A stretch of DNA of 49,174 nucleotides from Xanthomonas nasturtii (GTDB taxonomy: Bacteria; Pseudomonadota; Gammaproteobacteria; Xanthomonadales; Xanthomonadaceae), in contig NZ_LYMI01000030.1 in assembly GCF_001660815.1 (NCBI RefSeq), positions 1 to 49,174 of the forward strand, in the 5' to 3' direction. Shown one piece after another: positions 8,108 through 18,084 of the stretch (position 1 is its first letter; each line of letters begins with the position of its first letter). The notes under the pieces were generated by a model that did no database searches, was not told where the DNA came from, and saw only the letters and a list, made by a program, of their open reading frames with translations. Both the position numbers and the translations under genes were made by a program.

Positions 8108-8623
8108 ATGCCCGCGCCGCACGTGGCGACGTTCTTTGATCCTGCGACATTCACCGCCAGCCACGTGGTGCGGGATCCCGGCTCGTCGGCCTGCGCCATC
8201 ATCGACAGCGTGCTCGACTTCGAGATGGCGTCCGGCCGAACCGCAACCGGCTCGGCTGAGGCGCTTGCGCAATACGTGCGTGACCAGGGCCTGCAGGTGC
8301 AGTGGCTACTCGAAACACATGCGCATGCCGACCATCTGTCGGCTGCGCCATGGTTGCAGCAGCACCTGGGTGGGCAGCTCGCCATCGGCGAGCGCATTCG
8401 CTCCGTGCAGGACACCTTCGGCAGCATTTTCAACGCCGGTGCGGAATTCAGGCGGGACGGCAGCCAGTTCGACCATCTCTTCGCCGACGGCGAAGCATTC
8501 ACCATCGGGCATCTGCAAGCGGTGGCGCTGCATGCCTTTCCCTGTCCCGGCATCGGGTTGCGGCATTTCACCCATAAACGGCGAAGCCCTGGGGGACCTC
8601 GCCGTCATTGGTCACAGCGATGA
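8108..8623 (+). pseudogene. Truncated metallo-beta-lactamase-fold hydrolase (persulfide dioxygenase / Blh)
   Basis: The first 140 or so residues match ETHE1-type persulfide dioxygenases. The start MPAPHVATFFDPATF is the family's usual N-terminus and ETHAHADHLS holds the HxHxDH metal motif. After VALHAFPCPGI the similarity stops: the GHT/histidine motif, the second metal site and the catalytic C-terminal half are missing. The frame ends after an unrelated tail at 8623. It is therefore a 3'-truncated gene and probably inactive. It lies divergent from the BigR-like gene that normally controls it. Confidence 0.75.
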
Positions 8624-8754
8624 TCAAGATGATGCGTGCAGTGTCCGCAAGATGCTGGCAGTACGCACAACCGGCATGTGTGCGTGGTGCACACCGCTTC
8701 CGTCCCACCAGCCCTCTCCATCTGACAGCGGCGTAGTTGCTCTATCGGGCGCTG

Positions 8755-8958
8755 TTAGCCGCAGCAGTAGCAGACGTTGCCCTGGCCCAGGTCGCCGCCG
8801 AACTCCGGACACTCGGCTTTGCAGGCCCATGCACTACACGATTCCACTTTCGGCTGTGCGTTGTCGACTGCCATCACCTGGAACGCACCAAACCCGGTGC
8901 TGGCCAGAAAGGTCGCCGCCATCAACGCACTGCGCAAGGTTGCCCAACGCTTCTTCAT
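8755..8958 (-). CDS. Small secreted six-cysteine peptide, unknown function
   Basis: A 67-residue protein with a basic start (MKKRW), a hydrophobic segment (about 10-30) and a likely signal-peptidase site after QVMA. The mature part of about 37 residues holds six cysteines, C41, C46, C50, C63, C65 and C66 (pattern C-x4-C-x3-C-x12-C-x-C-C). The CxxxC plus CxC spacing is that of the cysteine-stabilised alpha/beta fold, although a true defensin has one more cysteine between them. A strong AAGGAG lies seven bases before the start, and the gene begins three bases after the thioredoxin-like gene, so they are co-translated. No family was recognised. Confidence 0.7.
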   Translation of the reverse strand: MKKRWATLRSALMAATFLASTGFGAFQVMAVDNAQPKVESCSAWACKAECPEFGGDLGQGNVCYCCG

Positions 8959-8961
8959 GCA

Positions 8962-9552
8962 TTACTCCTTCACCGTTGCAAAAGCCGCTGGCGCATCCGT
9001 GCGGCGCAAGGCGGCGACGAGGTCCTGCACCCGCTCCGTGGTATCGAAAACGCCAAGATGCGAATGGCGCACGCGCCCCTCCCCATCGATGGCCATCAGC
9101 AGTGGCACGTTGCGCGCGCGAAACAGCATCAACGCGCGACGATCGGTCAACGTGACCACCGGAAAATCGAAGCCGTGCACATGCGCATAGCGCGCGGCCT
9201 GCGCGGCGTCGCAATGGCACACGCCCACCAGCTGCGGCCGGCCGGGCAGGTTGGCCTGCAGCTGCCGCGCTGCGCGCAAGACGGTCGGCGCCGAGCGCTG
9301 GCAGTACGGGCAAGTGGTGGTGAAAAAGAACAACACCTGCGCCGGCCCGTGCGGTGCGCCCAGCATGTGCCGCCGACCATCGCCATCGGTGACTTCGATA
9401 CGCGGCACATACATGCCGTCATACGGCGTGCTGATGCGCGCCTGCAGCCATTGCTGCTGCACACGCAGCTGCTTGTTTTGCCAGGCCAGCACCGCAATCA
9501 GTGCACATGCCATCAACAGGCCCATCCAGAGCCAGGGGAAACGTCGCGCCAT
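8962..9552 (-). CDS. Membrane-anchored TlpA/ResA-like thioredoxin
   Basis: A 196-residue protein with one N-terminal membrane segment (about 5-23) and a periplasmic thioredoxin-like domain. The active site CPYC lies in FFFTTTCPYCQRSAP, and a cis-proline position (RNVPLLMAID) follows near the end. A CPYC centre is more oxidising than the CEPC/CGPC of reductive TlpA or thioredoxin, so it could form as well as reduce disulfides. GGAG precedes the ATG. It is transcribed ahead of the cysteine-rich peptide gene with three bases between them, so the peptide is its probable client. This link is inference. Confidence 0.82.
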   Translation of the reverse strand: MARRFPWLWMGLLMACALIAVLAWQNKQLRVQQQWLQARISTPYDGMYVPRIEVTDGDGRRHMLGAPHGPAQVLFFFTTTCPYCQRSAPTVLRAARQLQANLPGRPQLVGVCHCDAAQAARYAHVHGFDFPVVTLTDRRALMLFRARNVPLLMAIDGEGRVRHSHLGVFDTTERVQDLVAALRRTDAPAAFATVKE

Positions 9553-10521
9553 GCCAGCTCCAAAGCGTCCTTGATGCCCGAGCCTTGCCCAGGCATCAGC
9601 TCATGGTCAATGGTGATGTCGACAACTGAGATGGCGCGCGGCGCGCGGCTGTGGATGCGATCACGCCCCTGCGCTTGGGCTTGTCACTGGCGCGTGATGG
9701 TTGGGATGGTGTTTGCGCAATCAGCTCTTTGCGCACCGATGCGACGACGTGTCGGTGCGAGTGTGCAGACACAAGCGTGTTGACGTTTAAACGCTGCGTT
9801 TCACGTGCACGCCGCAATGGTCGCGGAAATGCACGCAGGCGATACGCTGGACCAAGGGATGCGCTGAACACTGCGTCCGTCAGCTTGCGGTCGACAACCA
9901 ACCCCGTTCCATTTCGCCCACGTGCGTGATTTCCGGCACAAGAAGCCGCGGCGATCGAGCGAACCCCGAGCTTGCTCGCCACCAGCGTGGTGTTCACAGG
10001 TTTCCAGGCGCACCAGTGGCACCACATCACAGAAGCGCCAGATGCACCAAAGTACCTGGTGGACTACTGCTCAACGCTATGCACGACCCGGCGTGCGGCC
10101 ATACCTGCCTATGCCATGCGCCACGGCGCGCGCCGACCGGCGAAGGATCATGTAATGCGTGCGATGGCGTTTTCCGTCCGGCTGTGTGGGCTGGCGCTGC
10201 TGGACGACGGCAGCGACATCTCCAGAGCCTTCGCCGCCACCGGCTGGACCCGCTGGCTTCACCGACTTGTCCATGCCACCGAAGGGTCGCAAGGCCCTGC
10301 CCGCGCGCCGGAGTCGAGGGCAGGGCGCGAGGCGTCGGAGCGGTACGCGCTGGCGCGCGATGAGGCTCTATCGATAAAGCCCTCGCGCCCAAGGGCGCTC
10401 CTACAACGGTGTTGGTTTGTTGCTCTTGCCGCACGGCCAGCTGGAGTGCGAATCGGTCTGTAGACGCGGACGCGGACGCGATGCGGCGATTCCAGTGCGC
10501 CCCCCGCAGGCACCGCGCAAA
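9553..10521. other. Gene-poor region, no recognisable product
   Basis: Almost 1 kb upstream of the thioredoxin/peptide unit with no frame that resembles a known protein or shows a good ribosome binding site. Frames of up to about 160 codons occur on both strands but have odd composition, overlap each other and look accidental in GC-rich DNA. A decayed hairpin repeat lies near its right end. The promoter for the leftward thioredoxin/peptide pair must lie within it. Confidence 0.4.
10336..10407. repeat. Decayed hairpin repeat (GCGCTCCTAC family)
   Basis: The right arm TCGCGCCCAAGGGCGCTCC is well preserved. The left arm is degenerate (GGAGCG...GCGCGATGAGGCT). The centre pairs as AGGCT / AAGCC around TATCGAT. 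It is the same family as the intact hairpin at 48486-48556, which also starts and ends with TAGGAGC / GCTCCTA. Confidence 0.6.
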
Positions 10522-11190
10522 TCAATCCTCTTCCGGCGGCGGCAGCACGATGCCGTCGGCATCGATGGCGAGCTTGCCGGCCATCAGCACCGCCTGGGTG
10601 CGGTTGGTGACGCCGAGCTTGCGCAGGATCGCAGTGACGTGCGCCTTGATGGTGGCCTCGGACACGCCAAGGTCGTAGGCGATCTGCTTGTTGAGCCGCC
10701 CGGCGCCGAGCATCTGCAGCACGCGGAATTGTTGCGGGGTGAGATCGCGTAGCCGCTGGCCGACCTCGCGCTCTTCGCTGTCGGTGGGCGGCAGGTTCTG
10801 CGCTTCGGCCGGGATCCAGCGCTCGCCATCGAGCACGGTGGCGAGCGCGCGACCGATGGTGTCCGAATCGGCAGATTTGGGAATGAATCCGAACGCGCCG
10901 TGGTCGATCGCCCGCCGCATCACGGTAGGCTCTTCGCGCGCGGACACCACCACCACCGGCAACTGCGGATGCAGCGAACGCATGTGTACCAACGCACTGA
11001 ATCCCTGCGCGCCCGGCATGTTGAGATCCATCAGCAACAGATCGGCATCCGGCTGCGCATCTGCCAGGGTGTACAAGGCATCCACCGTGTCAGCCTCGAA
11101 CAACTGCACCCCCGGCATCACGCGCTGCACCGCCCCGCGCAAGGCTTCACGGAACAGGGGATGGTCGTCGGCGATCAGCAGGGTGGTCAT
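10522..11190 (-). CDS. NarL/LuxR-type response regulator
   Basis: A 222-residue two-domain response regulator. The receiver domain has the acidic pair D8-D9, phospho-acceptor D55 (LLLMD), S83 and K105. The C-terminal LuxR-type helix-turn-helix spans LTPQQFRVLQMLGAG to the recognition helix SEATIKAHVTAILRKLG. The start MTTLLIADDH is chosen because the upstream extension would translate the GGGAATC repeats. It lies 316 bases downstream of acs on the same strand. With the nearby porin and acetate permease this suggests control of acetate use. No cognate kinase gene is in the window. Confidence 0.88.
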   Translation of the reverse strand: MTTLLIADDHPLFREALRGAVQRVMPGVQLFEADTVDALYTLADAQPDADLLLMDLNMPGAQGFSALVHMRSLHPQLPVVVVSAREEPTVMRRAIDHGAFGFIPKSADSDTIGRALATVLDGERWIPAEAQNLPPTDSEEREVGQRLRDLTPQQFRVLQMLGAGRLNKQIAYDLGVSEATIKAHVTAILRKLGVTNRTQAVLMAGKLAIDADGIVLPPPEED

Positions 11191-11506
11191 TTTGGCGCCG
11201 GGAATCGGGAGGGGGAATCGAGAATCGGGAATCGGGAATCGCAAAAGCAAACGCCAAGAGTGACATCAACAGCTAAGGACAGCAGCGAGAAATGGGTGCA
11301 TTGGGTGCGGATGGTGGTTCGGGAGAGTGCTAAACACCGGTTAACAGAGGTGGGCGGAGGACTGTTTTTACAATCCCCCTGCCGCCTCTGCGCCCGCTGG
11401 CAGGGAACCGGCCCAACGATCCCCATTCCCCATTCTTCATTCCCTCCGTTCGCAGGGAACCGCTTGATCGATTCCCCACTCCCGATGCCCAACGCGCGCC
11501 AGCGCG
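11191..11506. repeat. acs to regulator spacer with GGGAATC repeats
   Basis: A 316-base noncoding spacer. At 11200-11241 there are several copies of GGGAATC(G) in tandem or near tandem, directly before the regulator start on the reverse strand. A looser set of CCCCATTC-like units lies at 11419-11490. Such GGGAATC clusters are scattered through Xanthomonas intergenic DNA. No strong intrinsic terminator is seen after acs. Confidence 0.6.
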
Positions 11507-13450
11507 TTAGCGCGTCAACCGCTCGCTTACCAACGAATCCACCACCGATGGGTCGGCCAGGGTCGAGGTGTCGCCGAGTTGATCCGGTGCGTTCTCGGCG
11601 ATCTTGCGCAGGATGCGGCGCATGATCTTTCCCGAGCGGGTCTTCGGCAGGCCTGGTGCCCACTGCAGATGATCCGGGGATGCAATCGGGCCGATCTCCT
11701 TGCGCACCCAGGTGATCAATTCCTTGTGTAGTTCTTCGCTCGGCGTCTCGCCGGCGATCAGGGTGACGTAGGCATAGATGCCCTGGCCCTTGACGTCGTG
11801 CGGGAAGCCGACCACGGCCGCCTCGGCGACCTTGGGGTGCGAGACCAGCGCGCTTTCCACTTCGGCGGTGCCGATGCGGTGGCCGGAGACATTGATCACA
11901 TCGTCCACGCGGCCGGTGATCCAGTAATAGCCATCGGCATCGCGGCGGCAGCCGTCGCCGGTGAAGTAGCTGCCCGGATAGGTGCGGAAATAGGTGTCGA
12001 TGAAACGCTGGTGGTCGCCATAGACCGAGCGCATCTGGCCGGGCCACGAATCCAGCAGCACCAGATTGCCTTCGGTGGCGCCTTCCAGGATCTTGCCCTC
12101 GGCATCGACCAGCGCCGGTTGCACACCGAAGAACGGCAGCGTGGCCGAGCCGGGCTTCAGATCGACCGCGCCGGCCAGCGGCGAGATCAGGATGCCGCCG
12201 GTTTCGGTCTGCCACCAGGTGTCCACGATCGGGCAGCGGCTGTCGCCGACCACTTCGTAATACCAACGCCAGGCTTCCGGATTGATCGGCTCGCCAACGC
12301 TGCCGAGCAGGCGCAGGCTCTTGCGCGAGGTTTTCTTGACCGGCGCTTCGCCATCGCGCATCAGCGCGCGGATCGCGGTGGGCGCGGTATAGAACAAGGT
12401 GACCTGATGCTTGTCGATCACTTCCCAGAAGCGCGACACGTTCGGGTAATTGGGCACGCCTTCGAACATCAGCGCGGTGGCGCCGTTGGCGAGCGGGCCG
12501 TAGACGATGTAGCTGTGGCCGGTGACCCAGCCCACGTCGGCGGTGCACCAGTAGATGTCGTCCTCGCGCAGGTCGAACACCACTTCGTGCGTATAGCTGG
12601 CAAACAACAGGTAGCCGGCGGTGGTGTGCAGCACGCCCTTGGGCTTGCCGGTGGAACCGGAGGTGTAGAGGATGAACAGCGGGTCTTCCGCGTTCATGCG
12701 CTCGGGTTCGCACTCGGCCGGCTGGCCGTCGACCACATCATGGAACCAGCGGTCGCGCGGTGCCTGCATCTCCACTGCGCCGCCGGTGTGGCGCACCACC
12801 AGCACCGTTTCGACCGTATTGGTGCCGGGAATCTTCAGCGCCGCATCGACATTGGCCTTGAGCGGAATCTTCTTGCCGCCGCGCAGGCCTTCGTCAGCGG
12901 TGATGATCAACTTGCTCTGGCAGTCGATCACGCGGTCGGCGATAGAGTTGGCGGCAAAGCCGCCGAACACCACCGAGTGCACCGCACCGATACGCGCACA
13001 GGCCAGCATGGCCACGGCGGCATCGACGATCATCGGCAGGTAGATGGTGACCCGGTCGCCCTTCTTGACGCCCAGGTTGCGCAGCGCATTGCCCAGCTTG
13101 CAGACGCGCTCGTACAACTCCCGGTAGGTGACCGGGTAAGAGGCTGCGTCCGGGCTGTCGGGTTCGAACAGCAGCGCGGTCTTGTCGCCGCGCGTGGCGA
13201 GCTGGCGGTCCAGGCAGTTGACGCTGGCGTTGAGCTCGCCGTCGCCGAACCAGCGGATGTGGAAGTCGTCCAGCGCGTAGCTGACATCCTTGATCTGGGT
13301 AGGTTGCTTGAACCAGCTCAACCGCTGTGCGGCCTTGCCCCAGAACTGCTCGGGATGCTCGATCGATTCGCGGTACAGCGTTGCGTACTGTTCGCCATTG
13401 ACGCGTGCGCCGTTGGCGAACGCGGGATCGACGGGATAAACATCAGCCAT
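11507..13450 (-). CDS. acs: Acetyl-CoA synthetase
   Basis: A 647-residue AMP-forming acetyl-CoA synthetase that converts acetate, ATP and CoA to acetyl-CoA. Motifs include the P-loop [21 protein letters not shown] around the adenylate site, [20 protein letters not shown], the hinge [13 protein letters not shown] and a C-terminal [10 protein letters not shown]. In the last, K608 is the residue acetylated in enterobacterial Acs. Length is standard. The start MADVYPVDP matches the family N-terminus; an in-frame extension to 13594 is not supported. It is divergent from the porin-DUF485-actP genes, with 295 bases between them holding both promoters. Confidence 0.97.
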   Translation of the reverse strand: MADVYPVDPAFANGARVNGEQYATLYRESIEHPEQFWGKAAQRLSWFKQPTQIKDVSYALDDFHIRWFGDGELNASVNCLDRQLATRGDKTALLFEPDSPDAASYPVTYRELYERVCKLGNALRNLGVKKGDRVTIYLPMIVDAAVAMLACARIGAVHSVVFGGFAANSIADRVIDCQSKLIITADEGLRGGKKIPLKANVDAALKIPGTNTVETVLVVRHTGGAVEMQAPRDRWFHDVVDGQPAECEPERMNAEDPLFILYTSGSTGKPKGVLHTTAGYLLFASYTHEVVFDLREDDIYWCTADVGWVTGHSYIVYGPLANGATALMFEGVPNYPNVSRFWEVIDKHQVTLFYTAPTAIRALMRDGEAPVKKTSRKSLRLLGSVGEPINPEAWRWYYEVVGDSRCPIVDTWWQTETGGILISPLAGAVDLKPGSATLPFFGVQPALVDAEGKILEGATEGNLVLLDSWPGQMRSVYGDHQRFIDTYFRTYPGSYFTGDGCRRDADGYYWITGRVDDVINVSGHRIGTAEVESALVSHPKVAEAAVVGFPHDVKGQGIYAYVTLIAGETPSEELHKELITWVRKEIGPIASPDHLQWAPGLPKTRSGKIMRRILRKIAENAPDQLGDTSTLADPSVVDSLVSERLTR

Positions 13451-13745
13451 GGCAGCCTCACTTGCAATGAACGTGTCGGGAGAAGGCGTTGCCGCTGCCC
13501 TCAGTAGGTTCTCAGTGTGCCGTATCCACTCTGTCCCGTTAGTCAACGGCGCGTTAGACCATGGTCGTAACCTGGGGTGTGCGCTGCCGCACACCCATTG
13601 CGAGTTCTGGTGCGACCAATGGTCACCTTGTGGAATGCTGCGTTGCAGCTACGACCAAAGGCGAATAGGCTGCGAAGCGCGGACTGCCTCACGCTCCGCA
13701 CAGCATCGCCATCAAGCGCGAGGCCTTCATTGGGGAGAGGGTTCC

Positions 13746-15128
13746 ATGAAACACCGTACTGCACCGCTGGTGCGCCATCCGTTGGCGGCTGCCTTGTTCG
13801 TGGCCAGCATCCTGCCGGGCGTGGCGTTCGCGCAAACGTCCAAGGAAAAAGCGCTGGAAGCCCGCATTGCCGAGCTCGAGCGTCAGGTCCAGCTGCTGGT
13901 CTCGGCGCAGCAACAGCAGCAGGGCCAGATTGCCCAGACGCAGACCCAGGTCACGGAAGTGCGCACCTTGCAGGCACAGATGCCTGCCGCGCCGGTGGTG
14001 CCTGCCGGCAAAAGGCCGATCCAGCTGAGCAGCATTACGCCGAACGCGTTGCCGGGGACAACGTTTCGTTTCGACGGTTTCATCAAGGCCGACTTCATGA
14101 CCACCCGGACCAGCGACGGCGCCTTGCCGGAAGGTGCGGTTGGGCGTTACCTGTACATTCCGACGCAGACGCCTGTCGGGGGGCAGGCGTCGAGCACGGA
14201 CACCGACTTCCACGCCAAGTTCTCGCGCTTCAACCTGGGCGTGGACACGGTTACCGAAAACGGCGACAAGCTCACCGGCTTCATCGAACTGGATTTCTTC
14301 GGCAACGCGCTGGCCAACCAGGTCAACAACTTGTACGGCGGCACCTTGCGACATGCCTACATGAGCTGGAACAACTGGCTGGCCGGCCAGACCTGGTCCA
14401 ACTTCGTCGATGCCACCATCCTGCCCGAAGCGGCCGATATCGTCGGGCCGACCGACGGTGTGTTGTTCAGCCGTCAGACCCAGATCCGTTACACCCGCGG
14501 CGCCTTCAGCGTCTCGGCCGAAAACACCGAAACACTGACAACGCCCTACCAGGGCGGCAACACCATCCTGGCCGCAGACCACGGCGCGATGCCGGACCTG
14601 ACCGCGCGCTACAACTGGAAGGGCACCTGGGGTACGTTCGGCCTGTCGGCCATCGCGCGCCAGTACCGCACCCGCAGTGCGCTGACCAACGACACCGATT
14701 TCGGCGGCGCCATTGCCGGCGGCGGGCGCTGGATCATCAACTCCAGCAACGACCTGCGTTATCAGTTGGCCTATGGCGAAGGTCTTGGCCGCTATCTGGG
14801 TCTGGGCAACGGCTCGGATGTGGAGATCGACATCGACGGCAACATCCAGACTGTCAGCACCGTGGCTGGCTGGGTGGCCTGGCGCCACGACTACAACGCC
14901 AAGCTGCGCAGCACCATCATGTATTCGCGCGTGGACTACGACCACAGCCTGGCCAACACCGGCGGGCTTGCCAGCAAGTCGCAGCAGAGCATCCGTGCCA
15001 ACGTCTTCTATTCGCCACTGCCCAAGGTCGACGTGGGTGCAGAGCTGATGTATGGCCGTCGCGAAGCCGAAAACGGCGACAGCGGCGACATCTCGCGTCT
15101 GCAGTTCACCACCAAGTACAGCTTCTAA
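13746..15128 (+). CDS. DcaP-like outer-membrane porin
   Basis: A 460-residue protein with a signal peptide (cleavage likely after VAFA, residue 28) and a short Gln-rich coiled coil (about 32-75, LERQVQLLVSAQQQQQ). A beta-barrel follows, ending in the aromatic terminus TTKYSF. DcaP-type porins are trimers with an N-terminal coiled-coil extension in the periplasm and pass small negatively charged solutes. A strong GGGGAGAGGG precedes the ATG. It is followed by DUF485 and actP, so its job is probably acetate or short-chain acid entry through the outer membrane. Confidence 0.85.
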   Translation: MKHRTAPLVRHPLAAALFVASILPGVAFAQTSKEKALEARIAELERQVQLLVSAQQQQQGQIAQTQTQVTEVRTLQAQMPAAPVVPAGKRPIQLSSITPNALPGTTFRFDGFIKADFMTTRTSDGALPEGAVGRYLYIPTQTPVGGQASSTDTDFHAKFSRFNLGVDTVTENGDKLTGFIELDFFGNALANQVNNLYGGTLRHAYMSWNNWLAGQTWSNFVDATILPEAADIVGPTDGVLFSRQTQIRYTRGAFSVSAENTETLTTPYQGGNTILAADHGAMPDLTARYNWKGTWGTFGLSAIARQYRTRSALTNDTDFGGAIAGGGRWIINSSNDLRYQLAYGEGLGRYLGLGNGSDVEIDIDGNIQTVSTVAGWVAWRHDYNAKLRSTIMYSRVDYDHSLANTGGLASKSQQSIRANVFYSPLPKVDVGAELMYGRREAENGDSGDISRLQFTTKYSF

Positions 15129-15197
15129 GATTCACCCCGCCGGCAGCCCGCCACGCATGTGGGCGGGCCGTGCCGCCCGCACTCCAGGAGACAGACC

Positions 15198-15515
15198 ATG
15201 ACCGTCTCGAATGACGCACTGATCGCCAAGATCGATGCCAATCCGAAGTACCACGCACTCAAGCGTCAGCGCAATACGCTGGGCTGGACACTCACCGTGC
15301 TGATGTTGCTGGCCTATTACGGCTACATCGGCCTGATCGCCTTCGACAAGGAATTCCTTGCCAAACCGATCGGCGCAGGGGTGACCTCGATCGGCATTCC
15401 GATCGCGATCGGAGTGATGGTGTTCACCATCATCATCACCGCCATCTACGTGCGCCGTGCCAACAACACCTACGACCAGCTGACTGCGCAGATCCTGGAG
15501 GAAGCCCGCAAATGA
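15198..15515 (+). CDS. yjcH: DUF485 inner-membrane protein (YjcH-like)
   Basis: A 105-residue protein with two membrane segments (about 29-50 and 65-83) flanked by charged ends, as in YjcH of E. coli. The N-terminal [16 protein letters not shown] is the DUF485 signature. It overlaps actP by four bases (ATGA) and follows the porin with a GGAG site. YjcH is encoded between acs and actP in many bacteria and is thought to assist the acetate permease; its exact function is not established. Confidence 0.92.
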   Translation: MTVSNDALIAKIDANPKYHALKRQRNTLGWTLTVLMLLAYYGYIGLIAFDKEFLAKPIGAGVTSIGIPIAIGVMVFTIIITAIYVRRANNTYDQLTAQILEEARK

Positions 15516-17239
15516 GCAAGACTTCGCGCCTTCTCCTGATTTTGGCCGGCCTGCTGCCGACCGGCCTGGCACTGGCCGCCGGTGGCGACATGGGCCAGGT
15601 CGACAAGCAGCCCACCAACTGGGTGGCGATTGCCATGTTCGGCCTCTTCGTGCTGGGCACCTTGTGGATCACCAAGTGGGCGGCCAGCAAGACCAAATCG
15701 GCCGCAGATTTCTACACCGCTGGCGGCGGTATTACCGGCTTCCAGAACGGCCTGGCGATTGCCGGTGACTTCATGTCGGCGGCTTCGTTCCTGGGCATTA
15801 CCGCGGCGGTGATGGCCAATGGCTACGACGGCCTGATCTATGCGATCGGCTTTCTGGTCGGCTGGCCGATCCTGACCTTCCTAATGGCCGAGCGCCTGCG
15901 CAACCTCGGCAAGTACACCTTCGCCGACGTGGCCGGATATCGCTTCGCACCAACGGCGATCCGCAGCTTTGCCGCATCGGGCACGCTGGTGGTGGTGCTG
16001 TTCTATCTGATCGCACAGATGGTCGGCGCCGGTGCGTTGATCAAGTTGCTGTTCGGCCTGGACTACTGGGTGGCGGTGACGCTGGTCGGCGTGCTGATGA
16101 TGGTCTACGTGCTGTTCGGCGGCATGACCGCAACGACGTGGGTGCAGATCATCAAGGCGGTGCTGCTGCTGACCGGCGTGACCTTCATGGCCGTGGCGAT
16201 CATGTGGCACTTCAACTTCAGCTTCGAGGCGCTGTTTGCCGAGGGCGTGCGGGTGAAGACCGCGATTGCGGCCAACGGCGGTGCATCGCCGGAGGATGCA
16301 GCCAAAGCGGGCCTGTCGATCATGGGGCCGGGCGGCTTCGTCAAGGACCCGATCTCGGCGATCTCGTTCGGCATGGCGCTGATGTTCGGCACCGCCGGCC
16401 TGCCGCACATCCTGATGCGCTTCTTCACCGTTCCCGATGCCAAGCAGGCACGCAAATCGGTGCTGTGGGCCACCACCTGGATCGGCTACTTCTACATCCT
16501 GATCTTCATCATCGGCTTCGGTGCGATCGCACTGGTGCTGACCAACCCGCAGTTTGCCGATGTCGCCACCGGCACCATCCACGGCGGCAAGGGCGCAGCC
16601 AACATGGCGGCGGTGCTGGTCGGCAATGCGGTGGGCGGCAATGTGTTCATGGGCTTCATCTCGGCGGTGGCCTTTGCCACCATCCTGGCGGTGGTTGCAG
16701 GGTTGACCCTGTCCGGCGCGTCGGCGGTGTCGCATGACCTGTACGCCACGGTGATCAAGAAGGGCAATCCGGCGCCGGGCTCGGAGCTCAAGGTCTCACG
16801 TGCCACCACCCTGGTGCTGGGGGTGATCGCAGTGCTGCTGGGCATCGTGTTCGAGAAGCAGAACGTGGCCTTCATGGTGTCGCTGGCGTTCGCCATCGCG
16901 GCCTCGGCCAACTTCCCGGTGCTGATCCTGTCGCTGTTGTGGAAGAACTGCACCACCCGTGGCGCGGTGACTGGCGGCTTCCTGGGCCTGATCTCCTCGC
17001 TGGTGCTGACGGTGCTGTCGCCGTCGGTGTGGGTGGACACGCTGGGCAATGCGGCCGGCTCGGCGCCGTTCCCGTACACCTCGCCGGCGCTGTTCTCGAT
17101 GACGGTTGGTTTTGTCGGCATCTGGCTGTTCTCGGTGCTGGACCGCAGCCCGCAGGCCGCCAACGAACGTGCCGCGTTCAAGGCGCAGCAGATCCGTGCC
17201 GAAACCGGCCTGGGTGCGAGCGGTGCCTCGGGTCACTGA
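15512..17239 (+). CDS. actP: Cation/acetate symporter ActP
   Basis: A 575-residue sodium:solute symporter family protein with about 13-14 membrane helices. The N-terminus is signal-like ([19 protein letters not shown]). The SSS core includes [19 protein letters not shown] and [11 protein letters not shown]. ActP takes up acetate and other short carboxylates. Translation is coupled to the DUF485 gene by an ATGA overlap. A perfect intrinsic terminator lies 25 bases after the stop, closing the porin-yjcH-actP operon. Confidence 0.95.
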   Translation: MSKTSRLLLILAGLLPTGLALAAGGDMGQVDKQPTNWVAIAMFGLFVLGTLWITKWAASKTKSAADFYTAGGGITGFQNGLAIAGDFMSAASFLGITAAVMANGYDGLIYAIGFLVGWPILTFLMAERLRNLGKYTFADVAGYRFAPTAIRSFAASGTLVVVLFYLIAQMVGAGALIKLLFGLDYWVAVTLVGVLMMVYVLFGGMTATTWVQIIKAVLLLTGVTFMAVAIMWHFNFSFEALFAEGVRVKTAIAANGGASPEDAAKAGLSIMGPGGFVKDPISAISFGMALMFGTAGLPHILMRFFTVPDAKQARKSVLWATTWIGYFYILIFIIGFGAIALVLTNPQFADVATGTIHGGKGAANMAAVLVGNAVGGNVFMGFISAVAFATILAVVAGLTLSGASAVSHDLYATVIKKGNPAPGSELKVSRATTLVLGVIAVLLGIVFEKQNVAFMVSLAFAIAASANFPVLILSLLWKNCTTRGAVTGGFLGLISSLVLTVLSPSVWVDTLGNAAGSAPFPYTSPALFSMTVGFVGIWLFSVLDRSPQAANERAAFKAQQIRAETGLGASGASGH

Positions 17240-17263
17240 CCGATAGCGCAAGCAACAGCTGAC

Positions 17264-17302
17264 AACGCAGAACGCCGGCCCAGTGCCGGCGTTCTGCGTT
17301 TT
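17264..17302 (+). terminator. Rho-independent terminator after actP
   Basis: A perfect 16-base stem, AACGCAGAACGCCGGC at 17264-17279 with its complement at 17285-17300, encloses a five-base loop and runs into TTTT at the arm end (17299-17302). Confidence 0.85.
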
Positions 17303-17348
17303 GGCGGAAGGTGGTGTGGCCGAGTGGCGTCACTGTGGCCGTGCCGCC

Positions 17349-18004
17349 ATGCGCACCGCCGTCGCGGCGCCTTACGCGCGCGCGCACATGTACGCGCGTT
17401 GCGCCGCGCTCACCGAGGCGGCGCATTCCACCGCAGGCTCGGTGGGTGCCGCGGATGCGACGGCGCGCGATGCGACTGAGGGCTCCTTGCAACGCGCGCC
17501 TGACCACGCGGCACAGCTGATGGCCTGCCGGCACATCGGCCAGGGCGACTACGCACAGGTGGAGCAACCGCTGCGTCAGGCCGCAGTCGGCGGTGATCCG
17601 GATGCGCAGCTCGAACTGTTGCGTCAACACGCACGTCGGTTCATCGAGCAGCAGCCCGACCTCGCCGGCCACAACCACTCTCGTTCCCGGGCCGTGCCGA
17701 GGCCGAGCAGGTACTGGCCAACCTGGAAGAAAGGGCGATGCGCGGCGACCGGGCAGCGATGCCGGTGCTGGATCAGCTGCTGTCTTCGCCCCTGTTGGAC
17801 ATAGCCGAGCCGCTGTATGGCGATGCCTGGCGGCTGGTGTCCCAGCAGCCGTTTGGCCGCCCGTTGCAGCCCGCAACGCCGTTGCGCGGCGAGGAGATGT
17901 TCGACGACATGGATGCAGTCACGCAGCAACAGGTGGTCCTGCTTGCCCGCGAGTTGCATGCCAAGGTGCTGCGCTCGCTGAGATGTTTGCCGCCATGCAA
18001 GTGA
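17349..18004 (+). pseudogene. Frameshifted remnant of a hypothetical Sel1/TPR-like protein
   Basis: Coding sense is spread over different frames. The first frame gives GQGDYAQVEQPLRQAAVGG and DPDAQLELLRQHARRF, helical-repeat-like text, to about 17685. The sense then continues in a second frame as AEAEQVLANLEERAMRGDRA and PLLDIAEPLYGDAWRL to about 17980. A third frame (AEMFAAMQVMLLQSG) may hold the end. At least one, probably two, frameshifts have therefore broken it. The family was not recognised. It lies between the actP terminator and the convergent ROK gene. Confidence 0.55.
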
Positions 18005-18084
18005 TGCTGCTCCAATCCGGGCGATGCGCGATGCGCGATGCGCATGCCGGGACGGATTCGGTGCCGGCCGGCGCGGTTGCGGCG

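Noticed and set aside
9972..10463. 163-codon forward frame in the gene-poor region
   Set aside because: No family similarity or ribosome binding site, and its 3' part translates the decayed hairpin repeat.
11798..13507. 569-codon forward reading frame opposite acs
   Set aside because: It lies wholly antisense to a clear acetyl-CoA synthetase and has His/Gln/Arg/Gly-rich composition typical of the shadow strand.
13631..13647. Sigma-54-like promoter TGGAATGCTGCGTTGCA before the porin gene
   Set aside because: GG and GC elements are 11 rather than 10 bases apart and the flanking consensus bases do not match.
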